A stretch of DNA of 64,000 bases from Diadophis punctatus similis (taxonomy: Eukaryota > Chordata > Lepidosauria > Squamata > Dipsadidae): the NCBI GenBank assembly GCA_023053685.1, contig JALIGW010000016.1:2904501-2968500 (forward strand), given 5' to 3'. The notes under the pieces were generated by a model. That model was not told the DNA's origin, did not search any database, and saw nothing but the letters and a program-made list of their open reading frames with translations. How positions within the stretch are numbered: the stretch's first letter is position 1; the number at the start of each line of letters is the position of its first letter. Positions 25,833 to 58,065 of this stretch are shown one piece after another. The translations under genes were made by a program, and so were the position numbers.

Positions 25833-26912
25833 ATGCCAGGCAAAGGGAATGGCAGACCATATCCATATTACATGACAAAAACTACATAGATACCGTACAT
25901 CCATGGAAGTGCCCAGGAGTCAAACTATTTTCAAAGAAGACTACCTTTTATAAGCAGGAAAACTGCATTTTCTGCTTGAGTAGATTTTAATAGACCTCTA
26001 ACTGTTTTGCCCAAAGGTTTGTTACCTAAATTATAATTACGACATAAATAGTGGCTGACAGATGGCTGATAGCCCATGCCCCTATTTTTAAATCAATAAT
26101 GCATTACAGAGTTAGAGAATAGCCACAGGATTTATCTAAAATTCATATTCCCCCAAGTAAACTGGTGCAACAGAAGTCGACTCTCTTTTCTGCCAAACAC
26201 ATAGATACTCTGAGCATGAACTACCACCTTCTTTCTTGCCTTCTTTCTGCAATAATCAGGCTGTCTCTCATGCTTCAAGAACCTTCAGCACCCACTTCTG
26301 CCTGAAAGAGATAATGACAATATATTACTTTGGAACATGAAGGTCTTTCTGCAAAGTGCAGCCCTGGCAGTCTATGACTGATCCTAACCTGCAAGAACAA
26401 AAACATATATCTGGGTACCAAACTGCTACAGTGCCTGCACACAGCAACTGCAAAAAAATGGCAATGGAGATATTTATTTAAGATTTTTTTCTAGCTGTCA
26501 GAATAATGAAATACAAGGAAAAAAGATTCCAGATGTGGGGGGGTGGGTTTCATAAATGTGTTCAGCTGGAAATCATGTTATAAATATTGTTAAAATTAAA
26601 AGTTAATACAAGTAAGCAGAACATTAGACAAAAATAACATTAGCTTGCTAATCTAATTATTTAAAAAAACCAATAGTTATGTTCCCACATTCAGTTAACA
26701 ATGTAATAATACCACAAATGCTCATCTTCCCTGCTTTTGGGATGCAAACCTTAGTAGATAACAATCTCATTTTAAATATGAAGCATGCTCCAAGATTCAT
26801 CTCTGGCTCAGTGTTTTTGCTTGGAGAACCAACAGGTTCTTCGTCTCTCACCTGCCTCCAGAATCTTTCTTTCTGTCATCCCCACTCCCACTATCCTATT
26901 CAGGAGCGGAGG

Positions 26913-27320
26913 CAGTGGTGGATTCCTACCAGTGCGGTCCAGTGCGCCGTTCCAGTAGGGACCCGCCAATTGCGCAATTTGCGTGCGACAGCTCTGGTGC
27001 CGTCTTTGCCGGTCCGTCGCGCGGCGCCATCTTTTTTTTTGAATTTTTGGCCTTTTTTTGCTTCCTGCGCATGTGCGGAAGCAAAATCACGCGCATGAGA
27101 TTTCGGTGATTTTTTGCTTCTGCACATGCACAAAAGCAAAAAATCGCCGAAATCACGCATGTGCGCGCATCCCCTCGCAAGGTTTCAGCGATTTTTGCTT
27201 CCTGCACATGCGCGGAAGCAAAATCACGCGAGGGGACGGGCATGCATAGCGAGCATGCGCACGAAACGTGATGATGCACGCACAGCGCACCGGTAGCCAG
27301 ATAAGAGGAACCCGCCCCTA
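26913..27320. mobile_element. hAT-type MITE, 408 bp, with internal repeated hairpins
   Basis: It starts CAGTGGTGGATTCCTACC and ends GAGGAACCCGCCCCTA, flanked by exact AGCGGAGG. Positions 27050-27240 hold several near copies of TTGCTTCCTGCGCATG and its complement. Many overlapping ORFs on both strands come from this. Confidence 0.8.
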
Positions 27321-27856
27321 AGCGGAGGGAAGAGCAACAGAAATCTACTCTACTCCTCACAAATGCCTAATATGCAGCACCAATTTGCAAATGAGAGCCG
27401 AGGACACTGGAAAATACAAATTTCCAGCAGTGCTAAGAAATTATTTCTTCTTCTTTTCTATGCCCTGCTTCATTATAACGAGGAGATAGATGAGATGATA
27501 AACTGGAAGAAAGGAAAGCAGCAAACAGCTAGGTAGCAAAGGGAGAGAGGAGAGAGAGAGGTTAGAAAGTTGGTTAGCAAAGAATTAGGCTCTGTTCTAT
27601 TCCTGGTAACACCAAGGATACATCAGAGTCCAGTTTGCACTGAAATTAGATTTGGAATCAAGCAAGTTATTTCCTTGGCTCTGACGAAATGGTTCCGTTT
27701 TTTAAAAGCCAGACTATGGATGTTTCCCTTAAACAAGTAAGTTCTATAATGTTTGAAGACTCATCTATGAATGTCTGCAGCAATTAATGAGTTCAAAGAT
27801 TCTAGATCTCCGTCCAGATATAATTTGTCTTATATTTTTACTGTATTGCCCTAAAG

Positions 27857-28117
27857 CAGTGGTTCTCAACGTTCCTAATGCCGTGACCTGTGCCCCACCC
27901 CCACCGCGACCCACCACGCTGCTGCACCCGCCGCCACAACCCCCGCCCCGCCGCCACCATTTGGGTTCTTTTACCCTCTGCGCATACGCAAAGCATACTG
28001 CGCATGCACAGAGAGTAAAAGAACCCAAATGGCGATGTCCGGGCAAAGTCTCCCGATCCCTGTGAAAGGGTCGTTCAACCCCCAAAGGGGTCACGACCCC
28101 CAGGTTGAGAACCGCTG
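27857..28117. mobile_element. SPIN-like hAT MITE, 261 bp, copy 2
   Basis: Same family and orientation as 20784-21027, with exact CCCTAAAG duplications. The ends are CAGTGGTTCTCAAC and GTTGAGAACCGCTG. Confidence 0.88.
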
Positions 28118-29169
28118 CCCTAAAGACTCAATTCCAGAAAAGGAATCAGCCCGATTTAGTTAGCTGACTTTAACACAGTGAAGGAGTAGCATTGATCCTG
28201 TTGTTCTGTTCCATCACAATCCCATCAATACCTTTCAGCTCATTCTGAAGTCTCTAATGGAAGTTAGATTTGGGCATCAGTTGTTCTGTCTAATCTCCTA
28301 CCATATTCAAGTTTTTGCTCTGTCTCGATTAATCTCCCAGATTGTTCCTCATAGTCCTTTCCCAATCACAGCCCTGTTTTATTGAGGTGCCTTGTCTGCA
28401 TTTTCACAGCCAATCCCATTTCATTTCATATTTGTTTTGTTTATCCAAAAATTTTCACTGCTTTGAAAGACAAAGCTTTCAATTACTTGTTAACTATGTC
28501 ATTTCATGGATACCCTATGCAATATTGTAGACTCTCTATTTGTTTCACCTTATATGTATATACAACTGAGTGGTGATTCAACTATATGCGCAACTGAGTG
28601 GTAGATGAAACACATTTTTGAGAAAAAAATAATTCTTTTAGTTATATTTTAAAATATTTGAGTAACTTTTTCTTAGTTCCTGCCCTCACCTTCTTTTCCA
28701 AGATCTTTGACTAGGTTAATATCTAAGGTAGAATGTGCTTTGCTTGGTTTTGACTTAGCATATGATTTGAAAACGATGTTCAATGGATTAGTGATTTTAC
28801 ACATTTGTTTAACCATTCTTACAAACCACCACATTCCAGCAAGATTCCCAATGGTTTATATTTCTTTTAAAACAATAAAACTGAAACCAAACACTATCCT
28901 GTGCCCATTAATAGCAATGGCCTAAAGTCTTTGCTTCTTACATAAATATAGAACTCATACAGAAATTGCTAGGGCTGAAATTCAAAAGCAGAGGTTGAAG
29001 AGAAGATAGTAATTTTTTATTTAAAAAATAAACTTTAAAATTGTCTTAAATTTAAACAAGCCAGATCCAGGGAGAGTCCCTTCAAGTGGCAAGGTGCCAT
29101 GATCCCTCCCCAAAGAAGTAGTGATTGCCTCCCAAATCCAACCCAAAGCAGACAAATGAGGCATGGATC

Positions 29170-29505
29170 CAGCCTACAAAGGGAAGGGCTACTACTGAGA
29201 GCAACTCTTATCAAATGAAAATACGACTTCAGCAACAGAGTGGTCAATGCCTGGAATGCACAACCTGACTCTGTGGTTTCATCCCCAAACCCTCATAACT
29301 TTAACCTTAGACTATCTACTGTTGACCTCATCCCATTCCTAAGAGGTTTGTAAAGGGGCGTGCATAAGCGCATCAACGTGCCTACCATCCCTGTCCTACT
29401 GTCCCCATTTATTCGTATCCATTTCCTGTATTCATAATCATGTTTATACTTATATCTGTTATCTTATACATGCTTGACAAATAAATAAATAAATGAAAAT
29501 AAAAT
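29170..29505 (+). mobile_element. LINE 3' fragment (L2/CR1 group), plus strand
   Basis: The frames encode pieces like NRVVNAWN and LRLSTVDL seen in the minus copy at 33331. It is followed by a shared tail (ATGATTATGAA in reverse) and an AAAT run. Confidence 0.65.
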
Positions 29506-29509
29506 AAAA

Positions 29510-29635
29510 TAAATTCCTTCCAATTTATGTTTGCCTCTAAGTATTTATAACTTTCTGCGCCCTCTTCTGTTACTTTTCTTGCTTCATCCAGTTGTTTTTC
29601 TGCCTCTGTAATATCCAATTTTAGCAGCATTTAAG
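29510..29635 (-). other. Short coiled-coil-like open segment, unassigned
   Basis: The minus strand encodes EAEKQLDEARKVTEEGAESY and continues charged and helical until it runs into a LINE tail at about 29510. It may be a fragment of a LINE ORF1, which is often coiled coil, or a decayed exon. Confidence 0.25.
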
Positions 29636-29708
29636 CTGGTTTTCTCAACTGGGATTCTTGGAACCCTTTGTGCACCATGGAATGCTGGCTGTAGCTATAA
29701 CAATTTCT

Positions 29709-31794
29709 TTTTTTTTTAATAAAAAGTTTTTTTATTTTTTCCAACAAACATTACATATTTTATGCACAAAGTGTTGTCCGGCTCAATCTTACATAGCTTT
29801 CCATAGACATAATCCATTCCATCATCATTTCTCTGTTTCAATTCCAACCCATAATATTCTCCTTACATATTTCTTTATCTTATTTTTCTTAATAATACAT
29901 AATATTACTAATCGCCCACATTCCTAATCCCTTACAATAACATCAATTAACTATCCTAATTACTACATACATTTCTCATATTTTCTATCCCACTATATTT
30001 CAGTTTCTTCTCATATTTCAATTAATTTAATTTAAATTGTCTTTGAACATAAAACAAATTACCTTTTCACATTCCATCTGTTCTGCTTTACTATAATCAA
30101 TATACATCATCATCCTCAAATCTTACATAAAAACCCTTTAATTTAATTAACAGTCCACATTTAAAAATGTATCAAATTTCCCATCCCACTTTTTCTGCTA
30201 AATCTGTTTTGCCATAAATCACATTCATCCTATATCTTAATTACTACTAAACTATTTTACCATAAACCTTTAACTTAATCAGCTATTCACCATTAATAAT
30301 ATTAATACAATTTTCTTAAGTCTATTAATATGAACCTTATTTTCTTCTTTCTTTCCACTCACCTTCCTTTTTTACTCATTTTCCTTCGGTCTCTCAAAAA
30401 TTCCACTTCTTATTAATTTTCTCCTTTTATCCCATTCCCTTAGCTTCTTCTTTTTCTTTTTTTCTTTTTATGTATTTTATATCTTTTCTCCTGAGTCCTT
30501 TTTCTCTCTTTTGAATTTATTATTCGTGTGGTTCCAATTTTCTCTAATCTCTTCCCACTAATTCCCATTTTACCCTTTGATTGATTTTTTTGAGTAATAT
30601 TCCTCTCTCTCAGCTCTTTTCTTGCCACTGTAAATCCCAGTGAAATCATCCATTTGTTTTTTGCTTTCATTCCCTTCTTCTGTTATTTTCTTGTTCTTCA
30701 TTTATCTCTTTTACCACCTCCTCTCCTGTTTCTTGCTCTGTATATTCCAACAAAATTTCTGACTCTTCTACTATTTTCATGCTCTGTGTATTCCAACAAA
30801 GTTTCTGGTTTTTTAACACCTTTTACAGTTTCACACACATTTTTAACATGACAAATAATTCCTCATACATCCAAATCTTCATATTGCCAATTTAAGCTTT
30901 TTATATTATATCTCACTAAATTAAAACTTACGGTCCACATAGTTTCTTTTTTGTTTTCAATTTCTATTATATCCAATTCAAATAATAGTCCAATCCAGTC
31001 CAATTGCAAAATTTATTGTCCTCCGCAACCATAGAAAAACAAAGTCAAGCAGTATAGGCAAAACGAACACTCCTTAAAAGTTCTCAGCCTTTCCACATTA
31101 TCTTCTTAACAGCCAAGGTCAGACAGCTGCACTTTCTCTCTTACAATCCACAAATTTTTGCAATAGTTTCTTCTCTCCAGTAGATGGCACTCTCCACTCC
31201 ACAATATACTCCCACCAGCTGATTGTCAAAGCTGTCAAAAATAACTTTAAATCCATAAAAAAAGATCTTCTCACCAATTTCTTCCTTCTGTTGTTTACAT
31301 TTCTCCAATTAAAATTATATCCAAGGTACCAATAATCTTCTTGGGCTTTAATACTTTAGCCTCCGTTTTCCCCCCTTTCCTTTGTACAGTTCCCAAGTGC
31401 CAATTAGCCGCTGTTTCAGCTTGGGAAATTCTTTAAAATTCCAGAATAAAAATTGTCTTTTACCTGTGAGTTGGTCACTTCCTCACTCGGTTTCAGCACT
31501 TTGTCGAAACACCGCTCCTGCACATAAACTTGGTCCGGTTGCTCCAGATTTGTAGCGGTCATTCAAAAATGAATGCTCTTCAGACCCCACCGCCGGTCTG
31601 AAGAGCTGTCTCTGACCGCTCGAGGAACTTGCCTGCTCCTCTGGGTCGTCCGAGACACCTCTCCTTCTTCACCGTCCCTACAGGACGGTTCCGGTCCAAA
31701 GACCCCCCTGACAGCGGTTTGTCAGACTGGGTTTTTGCGAAGTTCATCGGAGCTTTGCTATTTCCCAGACTGTCTTACTGCGATGCTTCCGGTC
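29709..31794 (-). mobile_element. L1-like LINE insertion, about 2.09 kb, lacking ORF2
   Basis: The exact 16-bp duplication AGCTATAACAATTTCT lies at 29693-29708 and 31795-31810. The T run at the left is the minus-strand poly(A) tail (TTTTTATTAAAAA...). The minus-strand 5' part, about 31.8-31.4 kb, is GC-rich. No long reverse-transcriptase frame is present; the best minus-strand frame (30440-30670) is lysine-rich. It is therefore internally deleted or non-autonomous. A 14/14 CTCF core match lies at 31177-31190. Confidence 0.75.
31177..31190 (+). promoter_or_regulatory. Candidate CTCF site inside the L1 insertion
   Basis: CCAGTAGATGGCAC fits the CTCF core CCASYAGRKGGCRS at all 14 positions. Confidence 0.4.
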
Positions 31795-32207
31795 AGCTAT
31801 AACAATTTCTATGCATGGGTTCCTTGAAACTGAAAATTATTTCAAGGGTTCCTCCAGGGTAAAAAGGTTGAGAAAGTCTAAATTTCAGGTCCCCAAAATT
31901 CTGCTTTTTAGCACTTCTTTCCACTTTTATTACCTATTTACAGAAAAACTGAATACACTGTAATGGTATGTGAGAATGACCTTGGGAGATGGAGGAAAGT
32001 CCACAGCCTAGACAACAGTCTGATAACTGAATTTTAAGTTCAAAGGAGGAGGGGGAAAGCACCTTATAAGGAACCCTCCCTACTTTCCAGGAGAGTAAAA
32101 AATAAGGGATGGCAGGGGTACTTTCAGAATTGTAAGATTCTGTTAATGTGACCTTACAATAAGGATAGAGCTAGTCATGCTTCTTGTCTGGACGACCTCA
32201 TACTACA

Positions 32208-32428
32208 CATGCTGTTGTTGTTCAGTTGCTAAATCGTGGGTGACTCTTCCTGATCCCAAGGACCATAGCATGCCAGGCTCCCCAGAACTCCGCTGTCTCT
32301 TGGAGTTTGCCCAAATTCATGTTCATTACATCGATGGCCATGAATTTGAGCAAACTCTGGGAGGACAGGGGAGCCTGACATGCCATAATCCATGGGGTCG
32401 GGCATGACTTAGCAATTGAGCAACAACA
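32208..32428. mobile_element. Two BovB LINE 3' ends joined head to head
   Basis: The right arm (GAGCAAACTCTGGGAGG to GACTTAGCAATTGAGCAAC) is the sense 3' tail of BovB (RTE). The left arm is its reverse complement (GTTGTTCAGTTGCTAAATCG to GGAGTTTGCCCAAATTCATG). The arms are about 95 bp with a gap of about 17 bp. Confidence 0.75.
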
Positions 32429-33155
32429 TACTCCACCACTTTTACTTTAATTATTTTAATTTTACTTTAAATCAGGAAGCTGGTATTTTGCAAAGCCAAG
32501 TGCAAGCCTTGAAAAAAAATGATAAGGAAGCAAAAGGAAGCAGGATAATTGAAACATCAGTGGAAGAAGAGGGGGCTGTCAGAAGTAAAATATGAGGGGG
32601 GGGGGTAAAGCAAGATACCAGCTTGGAATAGCCTGCTGGTGCATAAGATTATACTTTAAAGGATGTTTTGCCCCAAGTCCTCTCAAACCTTGCAGATAAT
32701 TATATAGCAATAAAACATGCCATAACATTATACTTCAGATTACCTATGTCATTATATAAAATTCCTTAAGGCTAAAAAAGAAAGATATCTGAGCACCTGT
32801 AGCAATTATATAATAGCAAAGAAAGGCTGTATACATGTTCAGTGATATTCATTAAAATATCTTATGCCTTTAAGCTAAAAACAGATGCTATTACTTATCA
32901 CTTAGAAGGCATTGTCACTCATCCCAGGGACCAAACCTGATTACCTAAAGTTCTGAGGAAATAATGACCATCTCCAGTAATTTTAATACTGTTGAATTTC
33001 AGCAAAAATCGAATAATGCTAATATTTTCTGTGTGGCAAGAGCTCCCCCTGGTATTCTAATTAGGCTTAAGGATTTTGTGTGCCTTTATGTTAATGCTAT
33101 GTTAGTTATCACAGCAAGTCCCCATTTTATTAAAACCATATGAAATAACTTTTTC

Positions 33156-33159
33156 TATT

Positions 33160-33202
<43 letters not shown>

Positions 33203-33203
33203 T
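33156..33203 (+). repeat. (TTTA)n microsatellite at a LINE 3' end
   Basis: About 12 tandem units at the tail of the minus-strand LINE fragment. Confidence 0.95.
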
Positions 33204-33690
33204 TTTGTCAAGCTTGTATTAGATAACAAATATAAGTATAAACATGATTATGAACACATGAAATGGATTCAAATAAAAGGGAACATAAGGACAGGGACAG
33301 TAGGCATGCTGGTGCGCTTATGCACGCCCTTTAAAGACCTCTTAGGAATGGGCTGAGGTCAACAGTAGACAGTCTAAGGTTAAAGTTTTGGGGGTTTGGG
33401 GAAGAAACCAGAGAGTCAGGTAGTGCATTCCAGGCATTGACAACTCTGTTACTGAAGTCGTATTTCCTGTAATCAAGTTTGGAGCGGTTTACCATAAGTT
33501 TGTATCTATTATGTGCTTGCGTATTATTGTGGTTGAAGCTGAAGAATTCATTGACAGGTAGGACATTGTAGCAGATAATTTTATGTACTATGCTTAGGTC
33601 GGATCGAAGACGGCAAAGTTCTAAGTTGTCTAAGCCCAAAATTTCAAGTCTGGTGGCATAAGGTATACTGTTGCGAGCAGTATATTTGCA
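33156..33690 (-). mobile_element. LINE 3' fragment (L2/CR1 group), minus strand
   Basis: The minus frame at 33331-33639 encodes KYDFSNRVVNAWNALPDSLV and LRLSTVDLSPFLRGL, the extreme C-terminus of a LINE reverse transcriptase. The 3' tail ends in a (TTTA)n run at 33156-33203. Confidence 0.75.
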
Positions 33691-34113
33691 GAATAAGTTC
33701 TGCTTTCTAAAAGATCACAAATGGGGAAGGGTTGATTACAATCTCTAATTAGAATTATAAATCAAGTAATCTCTAACTCTCCTTATTGATAGAAAATTCT
33801 GAAATATTTCATTCCGGGGGTGTTTTTTCCTAGAAGGCATTGTTTTCAGAAATGATAGTCTTATTTATATGGAAATGCTTGTATTTAGTGGGGAGAAAGA
33901 TACATGGTTTTCCGAAATGTCAAAGTAATGAAGAGACTGCTTAAGCTAAATATTTGAATATATTACTTAGAAGTATGTCTTATTAAAATAAATACAGTAA
34001 GATGAGTTGAAATAGCTTTCAACTCCCTATGAAGAGTTAAGGAACAAATTAGTGCAATTCTTCTCTTCCATTATTTATGCAATGTTACTCATTTTTATTC
34101 AAATACCATATAG

Positions 34114-34549
34114 CAGTGATGGCGAACCTATGGCACGCGTGCCACAGGTGGCACGCGGAGCCATATCTGCAAACACGCGAGCCGTTGCCCTAGCTCAGCT
34201 CCAGCGTGCATGTGCACACCGGCCAGCTGATTTTCGGCTCACATGGAGGCTCTGGGAGGGTGTTTTTGGCTTCTGGAGAGCTTCGGGAAGGGGCAGGGGG
34301 GACGTTTTCACCCTCCCCAGGCTCCAGGGAAGCCTCTGGAGCCTGGGGAGGGTGAAAAACGGGCCTACCAGGCCCACCAGAAGTTGGGAAATGGGCCATT
34401 TCCGGCCTCCAGAGGGCCTCCAGGGGGGCGGGGGAGGCTGTTTTCGCCCTCCCCAGGGATTAAATTATGGGTGTGGGCACTCGCGCATGCGCGATAGCAC
34501 ACATTTATGCACTTTCGGCACCCAAGGGAAAAAAGGTTCGCCATCACTG
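34114..34549. mobile_element. hAT-type MITE, 436 bp, exact 8-bp duplication
   Basis: It starts CAGTGATGGCGAACCTATGG and ends AAGGTTCGCCATCACTG, flanked by CCATATAG. The long plus-strand ORF here is composition-driven. Confidence 0.85.
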
Positions 34550-35518
34550 CCATATAGTATACATGAATGTCAGTGCTATGAAGGATTTAGAGAAGTGTTT
34601 CTCAAACTTGGCAAATTTTACCTAAACTTCACCACACCCACCAAGCCACGCCCACAGAACCAATAGTAAAAAAAATTGGATTTCACCACTGCGCCTAGCC
34701 CCAATGTGCAAGGAAAAAGCTAGTCACCTACATTGCATGTGACGACTATCAAATTAAAGAAAACCCAGAAGCAGGCTTTATTTTGATCTAGAATGTTATG
34801 GTAGCAGAAGAGAATCTGGTAACTGTTTAATAGTAAGGGCATTAGAGCAACATATACACAGTGGTTTTAATAATTTCAGTGCAGGAGAAAACAAAGATTT
34901 TGACACATAGGGATTTTAGCAAATCTTCCATTAAGTCCAGAAGATGGCCAGTGTGACATCCACAACCTTTGCCACATTCTGGCCCAAACAGGTCAGGGGA
35001 AGAAAAAAAAAAGCAAAACTAAAATGAACTGCTTGCAACCCATCAACTGTAAATAGCTTTACAGCCTGTTGTGGTCTGAAGTTTGATGACAATGGCATGT
35101 TCAAAAATGCAATTTATTTTGTTTTATATAACGTACCGGTACTACCCACCCACCATCACCACACTGGAAAGAGCTATTTTTTCCCCATGATGACGCAAAT
35201 GTAGCATACAAAAATATCTAACAGTGAACTTAGACCGTGACAGACTCTACCAACCTACAAGGTCCCTTCCAACTCTAAATCTAAATCTAAACCTAAGGGG
35301 CAAAGTGTTATCAAAATGAATTTAAATATTTTTAAAAAGTGAAAACCAAGAAATGGCAAGCACCTATTAACGGACATTCCACACAAAAGGCGCCTAATCA
35401 CACAGGTAACTTTTCCTACGAGTAACCCAAACACAGCAGCTGCCCATAACTTCCCTCCTTCCCGCTAGCAAAATCCGCGCATGCCCTCACAGGACCTCCG
35501 GCCAGGCACGCCTCTTAC

Positions 35519-35620
35519 CTGCGTCAAGCGGCGAAAGATTGGGAGATGCTCGGCGTCCGAGGTCGTCCTGGCAACAGTAGCGTCACCAGATTCCGGGCTT
35601 TGCCATTGGCCGGGAGAGTT
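35519..35620 (-). other. Possible antisense first exon of a divergent transcript
   Basis: On the minus strand the promoter island contains CTTGACGCAG|GTAAGAG, a near-consensus splice donor with the exon ending at 35519. No ATG lies in a long open frame upstream of it, so any transcript would begin with a noncoding exon. The upper limit is arbitrary. It may be a divergent lncRNA or an alternative promoter. Confidence 0.3.
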
Positions 35621-35682
35621 CGAGAATACCCGAGAAGGCGGAAGCGGAAGCCGCACGTGGAGCCGGCGAGTAGCCGCCGCAG

Positions 35683-35697
35683 ATTCTGGAAACTTCT
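35683..35697 (+). promoter_or_regulatory. HSPH1: Perfect three-unit heat-shock element (HSF1 site)
   Basis: The bases TTCtgGAAacTTC at 35684-35696 form three alternating nTTCn/nGAAn units at exact 5-bp spacing, about 200 bp upstream of the start codon. HSPH1 is a known HSF1 target, so this explains heat induction. Confidence 0.85.
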
Positions 35698-35884
35698 GCC
35701 TATTGTCATCTGGAAGTCTTTTTTTTCGCTGGAGGTGGCGAGTTTCGCGCGCGGGTGGGGCGCGTGAGCGTGGCATCTTCCCTCAGCGAGGCTCCCTTCC
35801 TCCCCCCCCCTCCCGCGTCTCGGATTGACTTGGGAGTAGATAGAAGGCAGCGAGCGGGTGTATCCTTCCAGGAGCGGCCGGTAG

Positions 35885-57456
<21,572 letters not shown>

Positions 57457-58065
57457 CCTATTGCATTTCAGTGAGGAATTTCATTGTGGTAAAATGTATT
57501 ATGTGATATTAGGGAAGATATGTTTGGGAAGTTATTTATATTTTGGAATTCTGTTGTATTATGTGGGGAATGAATATATTGACAAGCTAGAAGTTGAAAT
57601 CATGATAATTTTAAAAGGAAAATTGCCTTGGTAACTTTCAGATTCCTGTGGAATTGTGAACACTGACTAAAATCTTCTGTACAGGAATTTAACCCTTTGT
57701 ATCAATTAAGGCTAAAGTGTCTTGAAATTGTTGCAAAAGGCACTGCTCCTTTGAAATGAGTGCCCTTAGACCTTTTGTAGATGCCAAGGTAGTTTTTCTT
57801 TTTTTGTCTCCAATTGTCTTATGTTTCTTCCATTGAAAAGGCATTCGGTCAAAAACAAAACGAAAGCCAAGCTTTAAAAAGTTATTTCTATCATTGTCGG
57901 AAACATTTGCTAGAAGGTGAGAACAAGTATGTGAAGCAGCATGCACAATTGCTTACATTTCATTTTCGTGTGTGGAAAACCAGATGAAGGTATAATACAT
58001 GGGTTTTGTTGTTGGTTCCTGTGATGCCTTTAGTGAGCTTTAATAAAGTTCATGAAAATGGTTAC
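57457..58065 (+). other. HSPH1: HSPH1 3' untranslated region with AATAAA
   Basis: A canonical AATAAA lies at 58042-58047, about 590 bp after the stop codon. The end at about 58065 is estimated from the usual 10-25 bp to cleavage. Confidence 0.75.
58042..58047 (+). terminator. HSPH1: HSPH1 poly(A) signal AATAAA
   Basis: It is the only canonical hexamer in the first 600 bp after the HSPH1 stop that suits a 3' end. Confidence 0.75.

Larger units (their letters stand above)
29640..31882. mobile_element. Possible old hAT-type element split by the L1 insertion
   Basis: TTTTCTCAACTGGGATTC at the left and GGTTGAGAAA at the right are inverted and lie just outside the L1 duplications. Without the L1 it would be about 150 bp. 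Confidence 0.45.
17082..35459. other. Intergenic region between B3GLCT and HSPH1
   Basis: About 18 kb is filled with transposons listed separately. Stretches 21060-22275, 23000-24290 and 28130-29160 show nothing recognisable beyond scattered AT-rich sequence. Confidence 0.6.

Noticed and set aside
26926..27360. Overlapping long ORFs on both strands
   Set aside because: They fall in the hAT element at 26913 and its hairpin modules; no known protein features.
31573..31827. 84-codon plus-strand ORF
   Set aside because: It is antisense to the GC-rich 5' part of the L1-like insertion and crosses its target duplication.
34052..34666. 204-codon plus-strand ORF
   Set aside because: It spans the hAT element at 34114 with its GC-rich interior; Gly/Arg/Pro-rich without domain signs.
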